From NCBI RefSeq assembly GCF_051380735.1, contig NZ_JBNYXQ010000001.1:682001-746000 (forward strand): 64,000 nt of DNA. The letters are read 5' to 3'. Below, one piece after another: positions 34,268-41,717 of this stretch. The DNA comes from Janthinobacterium sp051380735 (GTDB lineage: Bacteria; Pseudomonadota; Gammaproteobacteria; Burkholderiales; Burkholderiaceae_D). A program made the translations under genes and the position numbers. Below the pieces are notes generated by a model. That model saw only the letters and a list, made by a program, of their open reading frames with translations. It was not told where the DNA came from and did not search any database. Position 1 is the first letter of the stretch. The number at the start of each line of letters is the position of its first letter.

Positions 34268-35307
34268 ATACGACTACCCTGAAAAACAGCAGCGTGACCC
34301 TGACAGCGTCCGATCTGGGCGCGCCGAAAATCACGCTGCGCCAGCGCCTGGCACGCCATCCGCAGCTGTTCACGCTGGCCCTGATCATCGCCGTCTGCCT
34401 GGTGGTGGGCACGATCAATCCCGAGTTCTTCCAGCTGGCGATGGTGTTCGACATCGTGCGCGCCTCTACCGTGCTGGGCCTGTTCGCGCTGGGCGTGATG
34501 ATCGTGCTGGCCGCCGGCGGCATCGATGTCTCGTTCGCGGCCATCGCGGCGCTGACCATGTACGGCATCACCAAGCTGGTGATGACGCAGTTCCCTGAAA
34601 CGAGCATGGTGGTGATTTTGGTCGCTGGCGCCGTCGGCGGCACCTTGCTGGGCGTGCTCAATGGCCTGCTGGTCGACTGGCTGAAAGCCCCTTCCCTGAT
34701 CGTCACGATCGGCACGCAGTATCTGTACCGCGGCATTTTGCTGACCTTTGTCGGCACCGTGTTCTTCATGAACGTGCCGCATGCGATGGACGCCTTCGGC
34801 AAGCTGGCCGTCTGGCGCCACGACACGGTCACCGGCGTGCACGCAGTGCTGCCGGCCACCGTGCTGGTGCTGGTCGCCGCTGCAGGTCTCACCTGGTGGC
34901 TGCTGAACCGCACCCTGATGGGCCGCGCCGTGTACGCCATCGGCGGCAGCCTGCCGATCGCCGAACGCCTGGGATACAAGCTGCGCACGGTGCACATCTT
35001 CGTGTTTGGCTACGCAGGCTTCCTGGCCGGCCTGGCCGGCATCGTGCATGTGTCCAGCACACGCCTGGCCAACCCGTTCGACCTGGTTGGCATGGAACTG
35101 GACGTGATCGCCGCCGTGATCCTGGGGGGCGCGCGCATCACCGGTGGCAGCGGCAGCGTCAGCGGCACCCTGCTGGGCGTGCTGCTGGTCACCCTGATCA
35201 ACAATGTGCTGATTTTGGCCGGCGTGCCGAGTACGTGGCAGAAGGTGATAGTCGGGACGTTTATTGTGCTAGCGGGGGCGGTGTTTGCCAGCAAGCGGTC
35301 GTCTTGA
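34264..35307 (+). CDS. sugar ABC transporter permease 2 (RbsC/Lsr type)
   Basis: A 347-residue permease with a polar N-terminal tail and about nine membrane segments. The family motif reads ALGVMIVLAAGGIDVSFAAIAALTMYG, and GGSLPIAERLGYKL is the ATPase-coupling loop. ILGGARITGGSGSVSGTLLG is the usual late motif. It differs clearly from permease 1, supporting a heterodimeric channel. ATGA overlap with the ATPase gene. Last gene of the operon; the repeat pair at 35325-35430 follows. Confidence 0.88.
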   Translation: MNTTTLKNSSVTLTASDLGAPKITLRQRLARHPQLFTLALIIAVCLVVGTINPEFFQLAMVFDIVRASTVLGLFALGVMIVLAAGGIDVSFAAIAALTMYGITKLVMTQFPETSMVVILVAGAVGGTLLGVLNGLLVDWLKAPSLIVTIGTQYLYRGILLTFVGTVFFMNVPHAMDAFGKLAVWRHDTVTGVHAVLPATVLVLVAAAGLTWWLLNRTLMGRAVYAIGGSLPIAERLGYKLRTVHIFVFGYAGFLAGLAGIVHVSSTRLANPFDLVGMELDVIAAVILGGARITGGSGSVSGTLLGVLLVTLINNVLILAGVPSTWQKVIVGTFIVLAGAVFASKRSS

Positions 35308-35324
35308 AGTTGACGGCACACGGC

Positions 35325-35371
35325 AGGTCGGGTTAGCGGGGCCGCCGAGGCGCAAAGCGCGTAACCCGACA
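35325..35371 (+). repeat. REP-like palindromic element 1
   Basis: AGGTCGGGTTAGC opens and GCGTAACCCGACA closes this imperfect inverted repeat. It lies between the last transporter gene and the tRNA-Sec gene. It is an inverted relative of the element at 35394-35430. Confidence 0.6.
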
Positions 35372-35393
35372 ACATTGTTGACACCGGCGGTGG

Positions 35394-35430
35394 TGTCGGA
35401 TTACGCGGCTTCGCCGCTAATCCGACCTAC
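35394..35430 (-). repeat. REP-like palindromic element 2
   Basis: TGTCGGATTACGC opens and GCTAATCCGACCTA closes it, with a GCGGC/GCCGC inner stem. Its reverse complement resembles element 1, so the two form a BIME-like pair 22 bases apart. Possible 3'-end protection or terminator for both flanking units. Confidence 0.6.
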
Positions 35431-35461
35431 GCGATCCGCGATGAATCAATATTAAAGAAAG

Positions 35462-35557
35462 TGGCGGAAAACAGTAGGAGTCGAACCTACGGGAGAACGT
35501 CTGACGCCCTCCACCGGGTTTGAAGCCCGGCCACATCACCGGATGAGTGTGCTTTCC
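35462..35557 (-). tRNA. selC: tRNA-Sec (UCA)
   Basis: A 96-base tRNA with encoded CCA. The acceptor stem is the eight-base-pair type of bacterial tRNA-Sec (GGAAAGCA with TGTTTTCC, one G-U). The anticodon TCA is at 35521-35523 on a CUUCAAA loop, and the long variable arm and GGTTCGACTCC T-arm are clear. It reads UGA in fdnG. It sits 12 bases after the selB stop on the same strand, so it may be processed from the selAB transcript. Confidence 0.95.
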
Positions 35558-35569
35558 GCGGTGCAGGAA

Positions 35570-37525
35570 CTAGCTGTTGGCGGTGGCGGGTGTGAATGAC
35601 CACTGCGCGTTCGGGCGTAAAAGATGCCCATTGCCAACACGGCGAGTATAACCGACCCGGTCGAAATACTCCAGAATCTGGATCGCCCGTTTGCGGCCCA
35701 GGCCGCTCGCGTCGCGGAAGGTGGCGGCACCCACGGCGCCTGAGCCCTGCGGCAAGACAGCTTCTGCTTCCGCTTTTTCGGCCAGCTTGCGCACCAGCAG
35801 CGCCAGCTCGGCCAGCGCGGCCGGGTGGTAGAACAGGTCGTGCACCACCTGGTTGATCTGGCCGGCCTTGGCCAGTTTGCGCAGCAGGCGGCGGGTTTCC
35901 TCTTCGCCGACACCGAATGCACGCGACAGGTCGCGGGTCCATGGCGGCTCGAAACGGCCCTGTTCCAGCGCTGCCAGCATCGGTTCGGCCACCGATTGTT
36001 CTTCCGGTGTCAGCTCCACGCTATGGCCGGGCAGGTGCAGGCTGGCGCCACGCGCCATGACCGCACCGCAGGCCAGCAAACCATCGACCAGAAAACTCCA
36101 CAGCGCGTCTTCCATCTCGGCGTCGACGATGCGTTTCAAACGCCACAATTCCGGCCCCGCTTCGTCGGGGGCGCGCGCATGAAACAGCGCCAGCGCTGCC
36201 AGCACGCGCTGTTCAAGCGCCACCAGCACCGCTGGCGCCAGCAGCAAGGCGTCGCCGCCGCGCAGGGCGATGCGGCGCGTGTCGTCCGGCAGGGAGATCA
36301 CGGCGGCCGGCAACAAGGAGAGCCGCACCAGCAAGGATATCCGCAAGCCCAGCGGACTTTGCGCCAGCAGCGCCGCATAATCGCCGTGCGCGACAAAGCT
36401 GGCCAGGGCGTCGAGCCAGGCTAGGCGGGCCGGGCTGCGCCGCTTGCGCGCGGGGCCGAACGGGTCGAGCACCATGCCACCGCCCACCGTCTGCGTCGCT
36501 TGCGCATTGCGCACCACAAAACGGTCGCCCGGCACCGCATGCATGGGGGCGTCGAACACCAGTTGCACGCGGGCGCTCTCGCCCGGCGACAAGCTATCGC
36601 CATCGATGACCACGGCGCGCGCCAGCTGGTGCGCCGCGCCCAGGTGCACATGCAATGGCGACCAGGCTTTCAGCTGCAGGCCGCTGTCGGGCAGCAGGGT
36701 CAGTTCGACGTCGATGCGCTCGGAACACTGGGCCAGTTCGGGAGCGACGATCCAGTTGCCGCGCTCGATGGCGTCGCGGCCGATGCCCGCCAGGTTCAGT
36801 GCCAGACGCTGGCCCGCCATGCCGGTATCGGCTGCGCGGTTCTGCGCATGGATGCTGCGCACGCGCGTCTCGATGCCGCCTGGCGCCAGTTGCAGGCTGT
36901 CGCCGACTTTCGCCATGCCCGCCAGCGCCGTGCCGGTGACGATGGTGCCCTGCCCTGACAAGGTAAATATGCGGTCCACGCCCAGGCGGAACAAGCGCCG
37001 CTCATCACGCTGCGGCAGGCTGCGCGAGACCTGCGTCAGGTGCGCCAGCAAGGCCGCCACGCCAGGATCGTTGTCAACGCTGGCATTGGTCGTGAAGACG
37101 GGACTGCCGGCCAGTGGCGTAGCGGCCAGCAGCGCTGCGATCTCAAGTTCCACCTGCGCGACCTGCGCTGTATCTGCGCGGTCGATCTTGGTCAGGGCCA
37201 CGGCGCCGCGCGCCACTCCCAGCAGCTGCAAAATCGCCAGATGCTCGCGCGTCTGCGGCATCACGCCATCGTCGGCCGCCACCACCAGCAAGGCGAAATC
37301 GATGCCGGTCACACCCGAGGCCATGGTGCGGATAAATTTTTCGTGGCCGGGCACGTCGATCACGCCCAGCACCGTGCCATCTGCCAGCGGCAGATAGGCG
37401 TAGCCCAGTTCAATTGAAATGCCGCGTGCCTGCTCTTCCTTCAGACGGTCGGTATGCACGCCCGTCAGTGCGCGCGTCAATGTGGTCTTGCCATGGTCGA
37501 TATGGCCTGCGGTGCCGACGATCAT
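35570..37525 (-). CDS. selB: selenocysteine-specific elongation factor SelB
   Basis: A 651-residue GTPase that carries Sec-tRNA to UGA codons by binding the SECIS hairpin. The G-domain has GHIDHGKTT (G1), DVPGHEKF (G3) and ALTKIDRAD (G4). EF-Tu-like domains follow to about residue 380. The C-terminal half is a chain of winged-helix units (RDLSRAFGVGEEETRRLLRKLAKAG, FRDASGLGRKRAIQILEYFDRVGYTRRVG) that bind the mRNA hairpin. The start at 37525 overlaps the selA stop by four bases (ATGA). Confidence 0.95.
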   Translation of the reverse strand: MIVGTAGHIDHGKTTLTRALTGVHTDRLKEEQARGISIELGYAYLPLADGTVLGVIDVPGHEKFIRTMASGVTGIDFALLVVAADDGVMPQTREHLAILQLLGVARGAVALTKIDRADTAQVAQVELEIAALLAATPLAGSPVFTTNASVDNDPGVAALLAHLTQVSRSLPQRDERRLFRLGVDRIFTLSGQGTIVTGTALAGMAKVGDSLQLAPGGIETRVRSIHAQNRAADTGMAGQRLALNLAGIGRDAIERGNWIVAPELAQCSERIDVELTLLPDSGLQLKAWSPLHVHLGAAHQLARAVVIDGDSLSPGESARVQLVFDAPMHAVPGDRFVVRNAQATQTVGGGMVLDPFGPARKRRSPARLAWLDALASFVAHGDYAALLAQSPLGLRISLLVRLSLLPAAVISLPDDTRRIALRGGDALLLAPAVLVALEQRVLAALALFHARAPDEAGPELWRLKRIVDAEMEDALWSFLVDGLLACGAVMARGASLHLPGHSVELTPEEQSVAEPMLAALEQGRFEPPWTRDLSRAFGVGEEETRRLLRKLAKAGQINQVVHDLFYHPAALAELALLVRKLAEKAEAEAVLPQGSGAVGAATFRDASGLGRKRAIQILEYFDRVGYTRRVGNGHLLRPNAQWSFTPATANS

Positions 37526-38931
37526 GCGTTCAGTTCTTCCAGTTGTGCGATAAAAGCCGGCTGATGCTGCGCTTCCAGGCAGCGCAGGTCCAGCCATAAG
37601 GTGTCTTGTGCGATGCGCCCGATAACGGGGCAAGGCAAGCCGCGCAGGCGCTGCTCCAGCGTGCCCAGCGGATTGCTCAGGCGCGAACCGGCTGCGCTGC
37701 GGACGCCCAAGCCAAAGCTGGGCAACTGGTCAACCGGCAAGGCGCCGCTGCCGATCTGGCTTTTCATCGCTTCTGCAACAACCACGTAGGCAGGACCCAG
37801 CACTGCTTGCAACTGCGGCAGCAGGGTTTCCGCCTGTGCGCGCATGGCCGATGCGGGCCGCGTCAGCAGGCGCAAGGTGGTCAGCCGTTCTGTCAGCAGG
37901 TCCGGCGCGCGGTACAGCTGCAGCACCGGCGCCAGGGCAGCCAGGGTCAGTTTGCCGACCCTCAGCGCGCGTTTCAATGGATTGCGCTTGATTTTGGCAA
38001 TCAGGTCGGCGCGGCCGACGATCACACCGCATTGCGGGCCACCAAGCAATTTGTCGCCGCTGAAAGTCACCAGGTCGGCCCCGGCTGCGATGGTTTCGCG
38101 TACCGTGGTTTCATGCGGCAAGCCATATTGCGCCAGGTCGACCAGCGTGCCGCTGCCCAGGTCGACGGCGGTCGGCAGATTATGTTTTTGCGCCAGCGGC
38201 ACCAGTTCATCGAGTTCCACGCTTTTGGTAAAACCGGTAATTGCGTAATTGCTGCAATGGACCTTCATCAACAGCGCTGTATCTTCATTGACGCCGTTGG
38301 CGTAGTCGTGCGCGTGGGTACGGTTGGTGCTGCCCACTTCACGCAGCACGGCGCCGGCGCGCGTCATCACGTCGGGAATACGGAAGGCGCCGCCGATTTC
38401 CACCAGCTCGCCACGCGAGACGATCACCTCTTTTCCCTGCGCCAGGGTATTTAACATCAGCAGCACGGCGGCCGCGTTGTTGTTGACGATGGTGGCCGCT
38501 TCGGCGCCCGTCAGTTCGCGCAGCAGTTCCTCGACCAGGTCGTCGCGGTCGCCGCGCTTGCCGGTATCGAGATCAAACTCCAGGTTCATCGGCCACTGCA
38601 GCGCTTCCACCACGGCCTGCACCGCACTATCGGGCAGCAATGCGCGGCCCAGGTTGGTATGCAGCACGGTGCCGGTCAGGTTGAACACGGCGCGCAGCTG
38701 CGAGCGTGATTGCGCTTGCAGCCGTTCGGCCATTTGCGCGGCGATGGCGGCGATTGAAGCGCCCTCCTCACAAACTGCGCCGGCCAGCATGGCCGTGCGC
38801 AGTTCGGCCAGCACGGTGCGCGCACAGGCCAGGGTCTGCACGCGGCCGTATTGCGCGATCAATTCCAGGCAAGCCGCGTCGCCCAGGATGCGGTCTACCG
38901 ACGGCAGGCGCACGGTTTGCCTGGTGGTCAT
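37522..38931 (-). CDS. selA: L-seryl-tRNA(Sec) selenium transferase SelA
   Basis: A 469-residue PLP enzyme that converts Ser-tRNA(Sec) to Sec-tRNA(Sec) using selenophosphate. The PLP lysine is in LVTFSGDKLLGGPQCG, and the family N-terminus reads LPSVDRIL. NNNAAAVLLMLNTLAQGKEVIVSRGELVEIGG is the usual cofactor-binding region. Normal length. It overlaps fdhE and selB by four bases on either side, so the three are translationally coupled. Confidence 0.95.
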   Translation of the reverse strand: MTTRQTVRLPSVDRILGDAACLELIAQYGRVQTLACARTVLAELRTAMLAGAVCEEGASIAAIAAQMAERLQAQSRSQLRAVFNLTGTVLHTNLGRALLPDSAVQAVVEALQWPMNLEFDLDTGKRGDRDDLVEELLRELTGAEAATIVNNNAAAVLLMLNTLAQGKEVIVSRGELVEIGGAFRIPDVMTRAGAVLREVGSTNRTHAHDYANGVNEDTALLMKVHCSNYAITGFTKSVELDELVPLAQKHNLPTAVDLGSGTLVDLAQYGLPHETTVRETIAAGADLVTFSGDKLLGGPQCGVIVGRADLIAKIKRNPLKRALRVGKLTLAALAPVLQLYRAPDLLTERLTTLRLLTRPASAMRAQAETLLPQLQAVLGPAYVVVAEAMKSQIGSGALPVDQLPSFGLGVRSAAGSRLSNPLGTLEQRLRGLPCPVIGRIAQDTLWLDLRCLEAQHQPAFIAQLEELNA

Positions 38932-39995
38932 GCGCTCTGGCCCTCGCCACTGTCACTCTTGCCCAGCCACAGCAGAGGATTGCCGCTGGCGCGCTGGTAG
39001 CCCGCTTCGCCGACCAGCAGATCAAGCATCAGGCTGGCCAGGTCGTCGGCCAGCGGTTCGACGTTGTAATCGTGCTCCTGGTTGAAGACCTTGCGGTAGG
39101 TATGGCAGTCGTCGCAGGTTTCCGCGCGCGCCACTTTTTTCGGGTCGTTGGCCTTGTTGGCCAGCTTGTCGTCCTTGGCAGCGACGGGGTCGAACGGCGC
39201 CGCATCGCTGGCGTCCAGTCCTTGGTAGGCGATCTTGCCGTTCTGTTCGCAGGTCGAGCATTTGACGCGCACCATATGCCATTCGCTTTCGCAGATGCCG
39301 CAGTGCAGATAGCGGTAACCCTGCGAGCCACCGCCGATGCGTATCACGCTGGCAACCGGGTGCGAACCGCAGACCGGGCACAGCGCGCCTGTCTCCAGGT
39401 CGGGTACGCGTGCGGCGCGCAGCTGGCTGGCCGCGCTGGACCACAGGATCTGCAGCGCGGCGGCAACAAACGGCGCGTGCATCGGGTTCAGGTGGTCGCC
39501 GTTCTCATCGAGCACGGCATCGGCGCAGGTATCGAGCGCCGCGTCGTCGAGCGCGCGCAGCTGCGCCAGCACTTGCGTGAGGCCAACGGACAGCGCAGGC
39601 TGGGCTGCGGCAGTGGCGGCCAGTTCGCCCAGCAAGTCACGGAAGATGTCGCGCCAGACCGGCGGACGCGCGCCGCTGACAGGCAGCACCGGCATGCGGT
39701 GCTGGACCGCGCGGCGCAGCGCATCGGCGTCGGCCACCGGCACGGCGTCGGGTGCCAGTTCCGACACCACCGCCGCCTGCGCATCGGCCAGCGCGGCCAT
39801 CAGCACCAGATAACCCTGCATGCCGGCGTCGACCGGAATGCCCTTGATATTGCCCTGTGCCAGTTCGCGCAAGCGCTGCGCCCGTGCCGTAAACAGACTG
39901 TTTGGCTGCGGCAGCAGCAGGCGCGGAATCGCGTTGTGGTCCAGGCCTTCGATTTCGCCTGGCTGGAGTATGCGTTGTACCAATGGAGTTCCCAT
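38928..39995 (-). CDS. fdhE: formate dehydrogenase accessory protein FdhE
   Basis: A 355-residue cytoplasmic maturation protein required for Tat-exported formate dehydrogenases. The C-terminal zinc-ribbon region shows CPVCGSHP, CGICESEW, CSTCEQNG and CDDC, the four Cys pairs of FdhE. The start at 39995 (MGTPLVQRILQPGEIEGL) matches the family; a longer GTG-initiated frame would run through the palindromic repeat upstream. It is placed between the formate dehydrogenase genes and selA. Confidence 0.9.
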   Translation of the reverse strand: MGTPLVQRILQPGEIEGLDHNAIPRLLLPQPNSLFTARAQRLRELAQGNIKGIPVDAGMQGYLVLMAALADAQAAVVSELAPDAVPVADADALRRAVQHRMPVLPVSGARPPVWRDIFRDLLGELAATAAAQPALSVGLTQVLAQLRALDDAALDTCADAVLDENGDHLNPMHAPFVAAALQILWSSAASQLRAARVPDLETGALCPVCGSHPVASVIRIGGGSQGYRYLHCGICESEWHMVRVKCSTCEQNGKIAYQGLDASDAAPFDPVAAKDDKLANKANDPKKVARAETCDDCHTYRKVFNQEHDYNVEPLADDLASLMLDLLVGEAGYQRASGNPLLWLGKSDSGEGQSA

Positions 39996-40059
39996 CAAAA
40001 AACGGTGCTTAAAAAGTATTCTAGTCGATATGACGTACCGCAAGCCACAAAGGAAAACC

Positions 40060-40086
40060 GGGGTCAGACCCGACGGGTCTGACCCC
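40060..40086. repeat. 27-bp palindromic repeat, copy 1
   Basis: GGGGTCAGACCC and GGGTCTGACCCC arms around a three-base GAC centre. The same element with GCC at the centre occurs at 58173-58199. It lies in the 127-base gap between fdnI and fdhE. Confidence 0.85.
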
Positions 40087-40122
40087 AGCTCTTGCACTTG
40101 TGGTGAATGCAGGCAAAAACCC

Positions 40123-40794
40123 TTAGCGCTTGCTATTGCGTATCACCGCCTCGAACCACTTCGGATGGTGCTTGCGCGCCCAGCCATAGGTGACGGTGCC
40201 GCGCACCATGGCGCCGATCGAACCCTTGACCCACAGAGCGGCATAGATATGCACGATGATCGAACAGATAATGCCGAAGGCGCAGATCGAGTGCAGCAGC
40301 ACGGCGGCGCGGATCACGGGAATCGGGAAGTAGAACGCAAAATATGCGCGCCAGATCACGATGCCCGACAGCAGCAGGCCGCACATGCAGAACAGCAGCA
40401 CGAAGAACAGGATCTTCTGGCCGGCATTGTATTTGCCGATCTTCGGCAGCTTTTCTTCGCGGTTGGCAAGCACGTCATCGATCTGCCTGAGCCACTGCTT
40501 GTCGCCGTCTTCGAACTGGTTGTGGTGCCAGAAGCGCACCACCAGAATCGCGAACGAGACAAACATTACCAGCCCGGCAAATGGATGCAAAATGCGCGTC
40601 CATTGGCCGCCGCCGAACAGCAGCGCCAGCCACGCCATCGACGGATGGAACATGGCCAGGCCCGACAAGGCCAGCATCACGAAGGTGATGGCGGTGATCC
40701 AGTGATTGCTGCGCTCATTGGGGTTGTAGCGCTGTATCAGCGAATTGCCGTCCTTGTCGCGCAGCTTGTCATCATGATGCTCAACGTGGCTCAT
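40123..40794 (-). CDS. fdnI: formate dehydrogenase-N cytochrome b556 subunit
   Basis: A 223-residue membrane cytochrome b of the formate dehydrogenase gamma family. Four hydrophobic segments (about residues 32-50, 68-88, 125-147, 160-180) are seen. Candidate heme histidines include those in NHWITA, LHPFAGLV and IVHIYAALW. It takes electrons from FdnH and reduces the quinone pool. The N-terminal 14 bases overlap fdnH. Confidence 0.92.
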   Translation of the reverse strand: MSHVEHHDDKLRDKDGNSLIQRYNPNERSNHWITAITFVMLALSGLAMFHPSMAWLALLFGGGQWTRILHPFAGLVMFVSFAILVVRFWHHNQFEDGDKQWLRQIDDVLANREEKLPKIGKYNAGQKILFFVLLFCMCGLLLSGIVIWRAYFAFYFPIPVIRAAVLLHSICAFGIICSIIVHIYAALWVKGSIGAMVRGTVTYGWARKHHPKWFEAVIRNSKR

Positions 40795-41704
40795 GTTGTT
40801 CCTCCCGGATGCGTTTGGCCTCTTCCAGGGCTTCGTGCTCTTCTTCCCTGCTTACCTCGTTCGGACCGACACGCGTGTAGTGGAAGAAGCCGGCCAGCGC
40901 CGTCGCGGCCATGCCGGCCACGGCCAGCGGCTTGGACCAGCCCTTCCAGAATCCCACCATCGGGCTGATGCGTGGCCTGTCCGGCAGGTTGGAATACAGC
41001 CGTGGCTTGTCGGCATGGTGCAGCACGTACATCACGTGCGTACCGCCCACGCCCAGCGGGTCGTACAGGCCGGCGTTTTCAAAGCCGCGCGACTTCAGGT
41101 CGACGATGCGCTCTTCCGCATGCACTTTCATGTCTTCCTTGGTGCCGAACACGATGGCACCGGTCGGGCAGGTTTTCACGCAGGCCGGTTCCTGGCCGAC
41201 CGCCACGCGGTCCGAACAGAGCGTGCACTTGTAGGCGCGGTCGTCCTTTTTCGAAATGCGGGGCACGTCGAACGGACAGCCGGCCACGCAGTAGCCGCAG
41301 CCGATGCAGTTTTCCTGGTGGAAATCCACAATGCCGTTGGTGTACTGCACGATGGCGCCCGGCGCCGGACAGGCTTTCAGGCAGCCCGGGTCTTCGCAGT
41401 GCATGCAGCCGTCCTTGCGGATCAGCCATTCCAGGTTGCCGTCGTTGCTTTCGTGTTCGGCAAAACGCATCACCGTCCACGATTGCGGCGTCAGGTCGGT
41501 CGGATTGTCGTAGGTGCCATGGTTTTCGCCGACTTCATCGCGCAAGTCGTTCCATTCCATGCATGCCGTCTGGCAGGCCTTGCAGCCGATGCATTTCGAC
41601 ACATCGATCAGCTTGGCCACCGTGCCGGTCACCGGCGTCCTCGCTTGCGGCGGGGTCACGGTGGTGGCGGACAGGCGCCGGATATCTAAAGATTGCAGTG
41701 CCAT
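40781..41704 (-). CDS. fdnH: formate dehydrogenase-N iron-sulfur subunit
   Basis: A 307-residue beta subunit with four 4Fe-4S clusters. The Cys motifs are CIGCKACQTAC, CMHCEDPGCLKAC, CIGCGYCVAGC and CTLCSDR...CVKTC. A C-terminal membrane helix (about residues 255-275) anchors it at the periplasmic face beside FdnI. It is exported as a complex on the Tat signal of FdnG. It lies 13 bases after the fdnG stop. Confidence 0.94.
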   Translation of the reverse strand: MALQSLDIRRLSATTVTPPQARTPVTGTVAKLIDVSKCIGCKACQTACMEWNDLRDEVGENHGTYDNPTDLTPQSWTVMRFAEHESNDGNLEWLIRKDGCMHCEDPGCLKACPAPGAIVQYTNGIVDFHQENCIGCGYCVAGCPFDVPRISKKDDRAYKCTLCSDRVAVGQEPACVKTCPTGAIVFGTKEDMKVHAEERIVDLKSRGFENAGLYDPLGVGGTHVMYVLHHADKPRLYSNLPDRPRISPMVGFWKGWSKPLAVAGMAATALAGFFHYTRVGPNEVSREEEHEALEEAKRIREEQHEPR

Positions 41705-41717
41705 TATTGAGCTCCCA

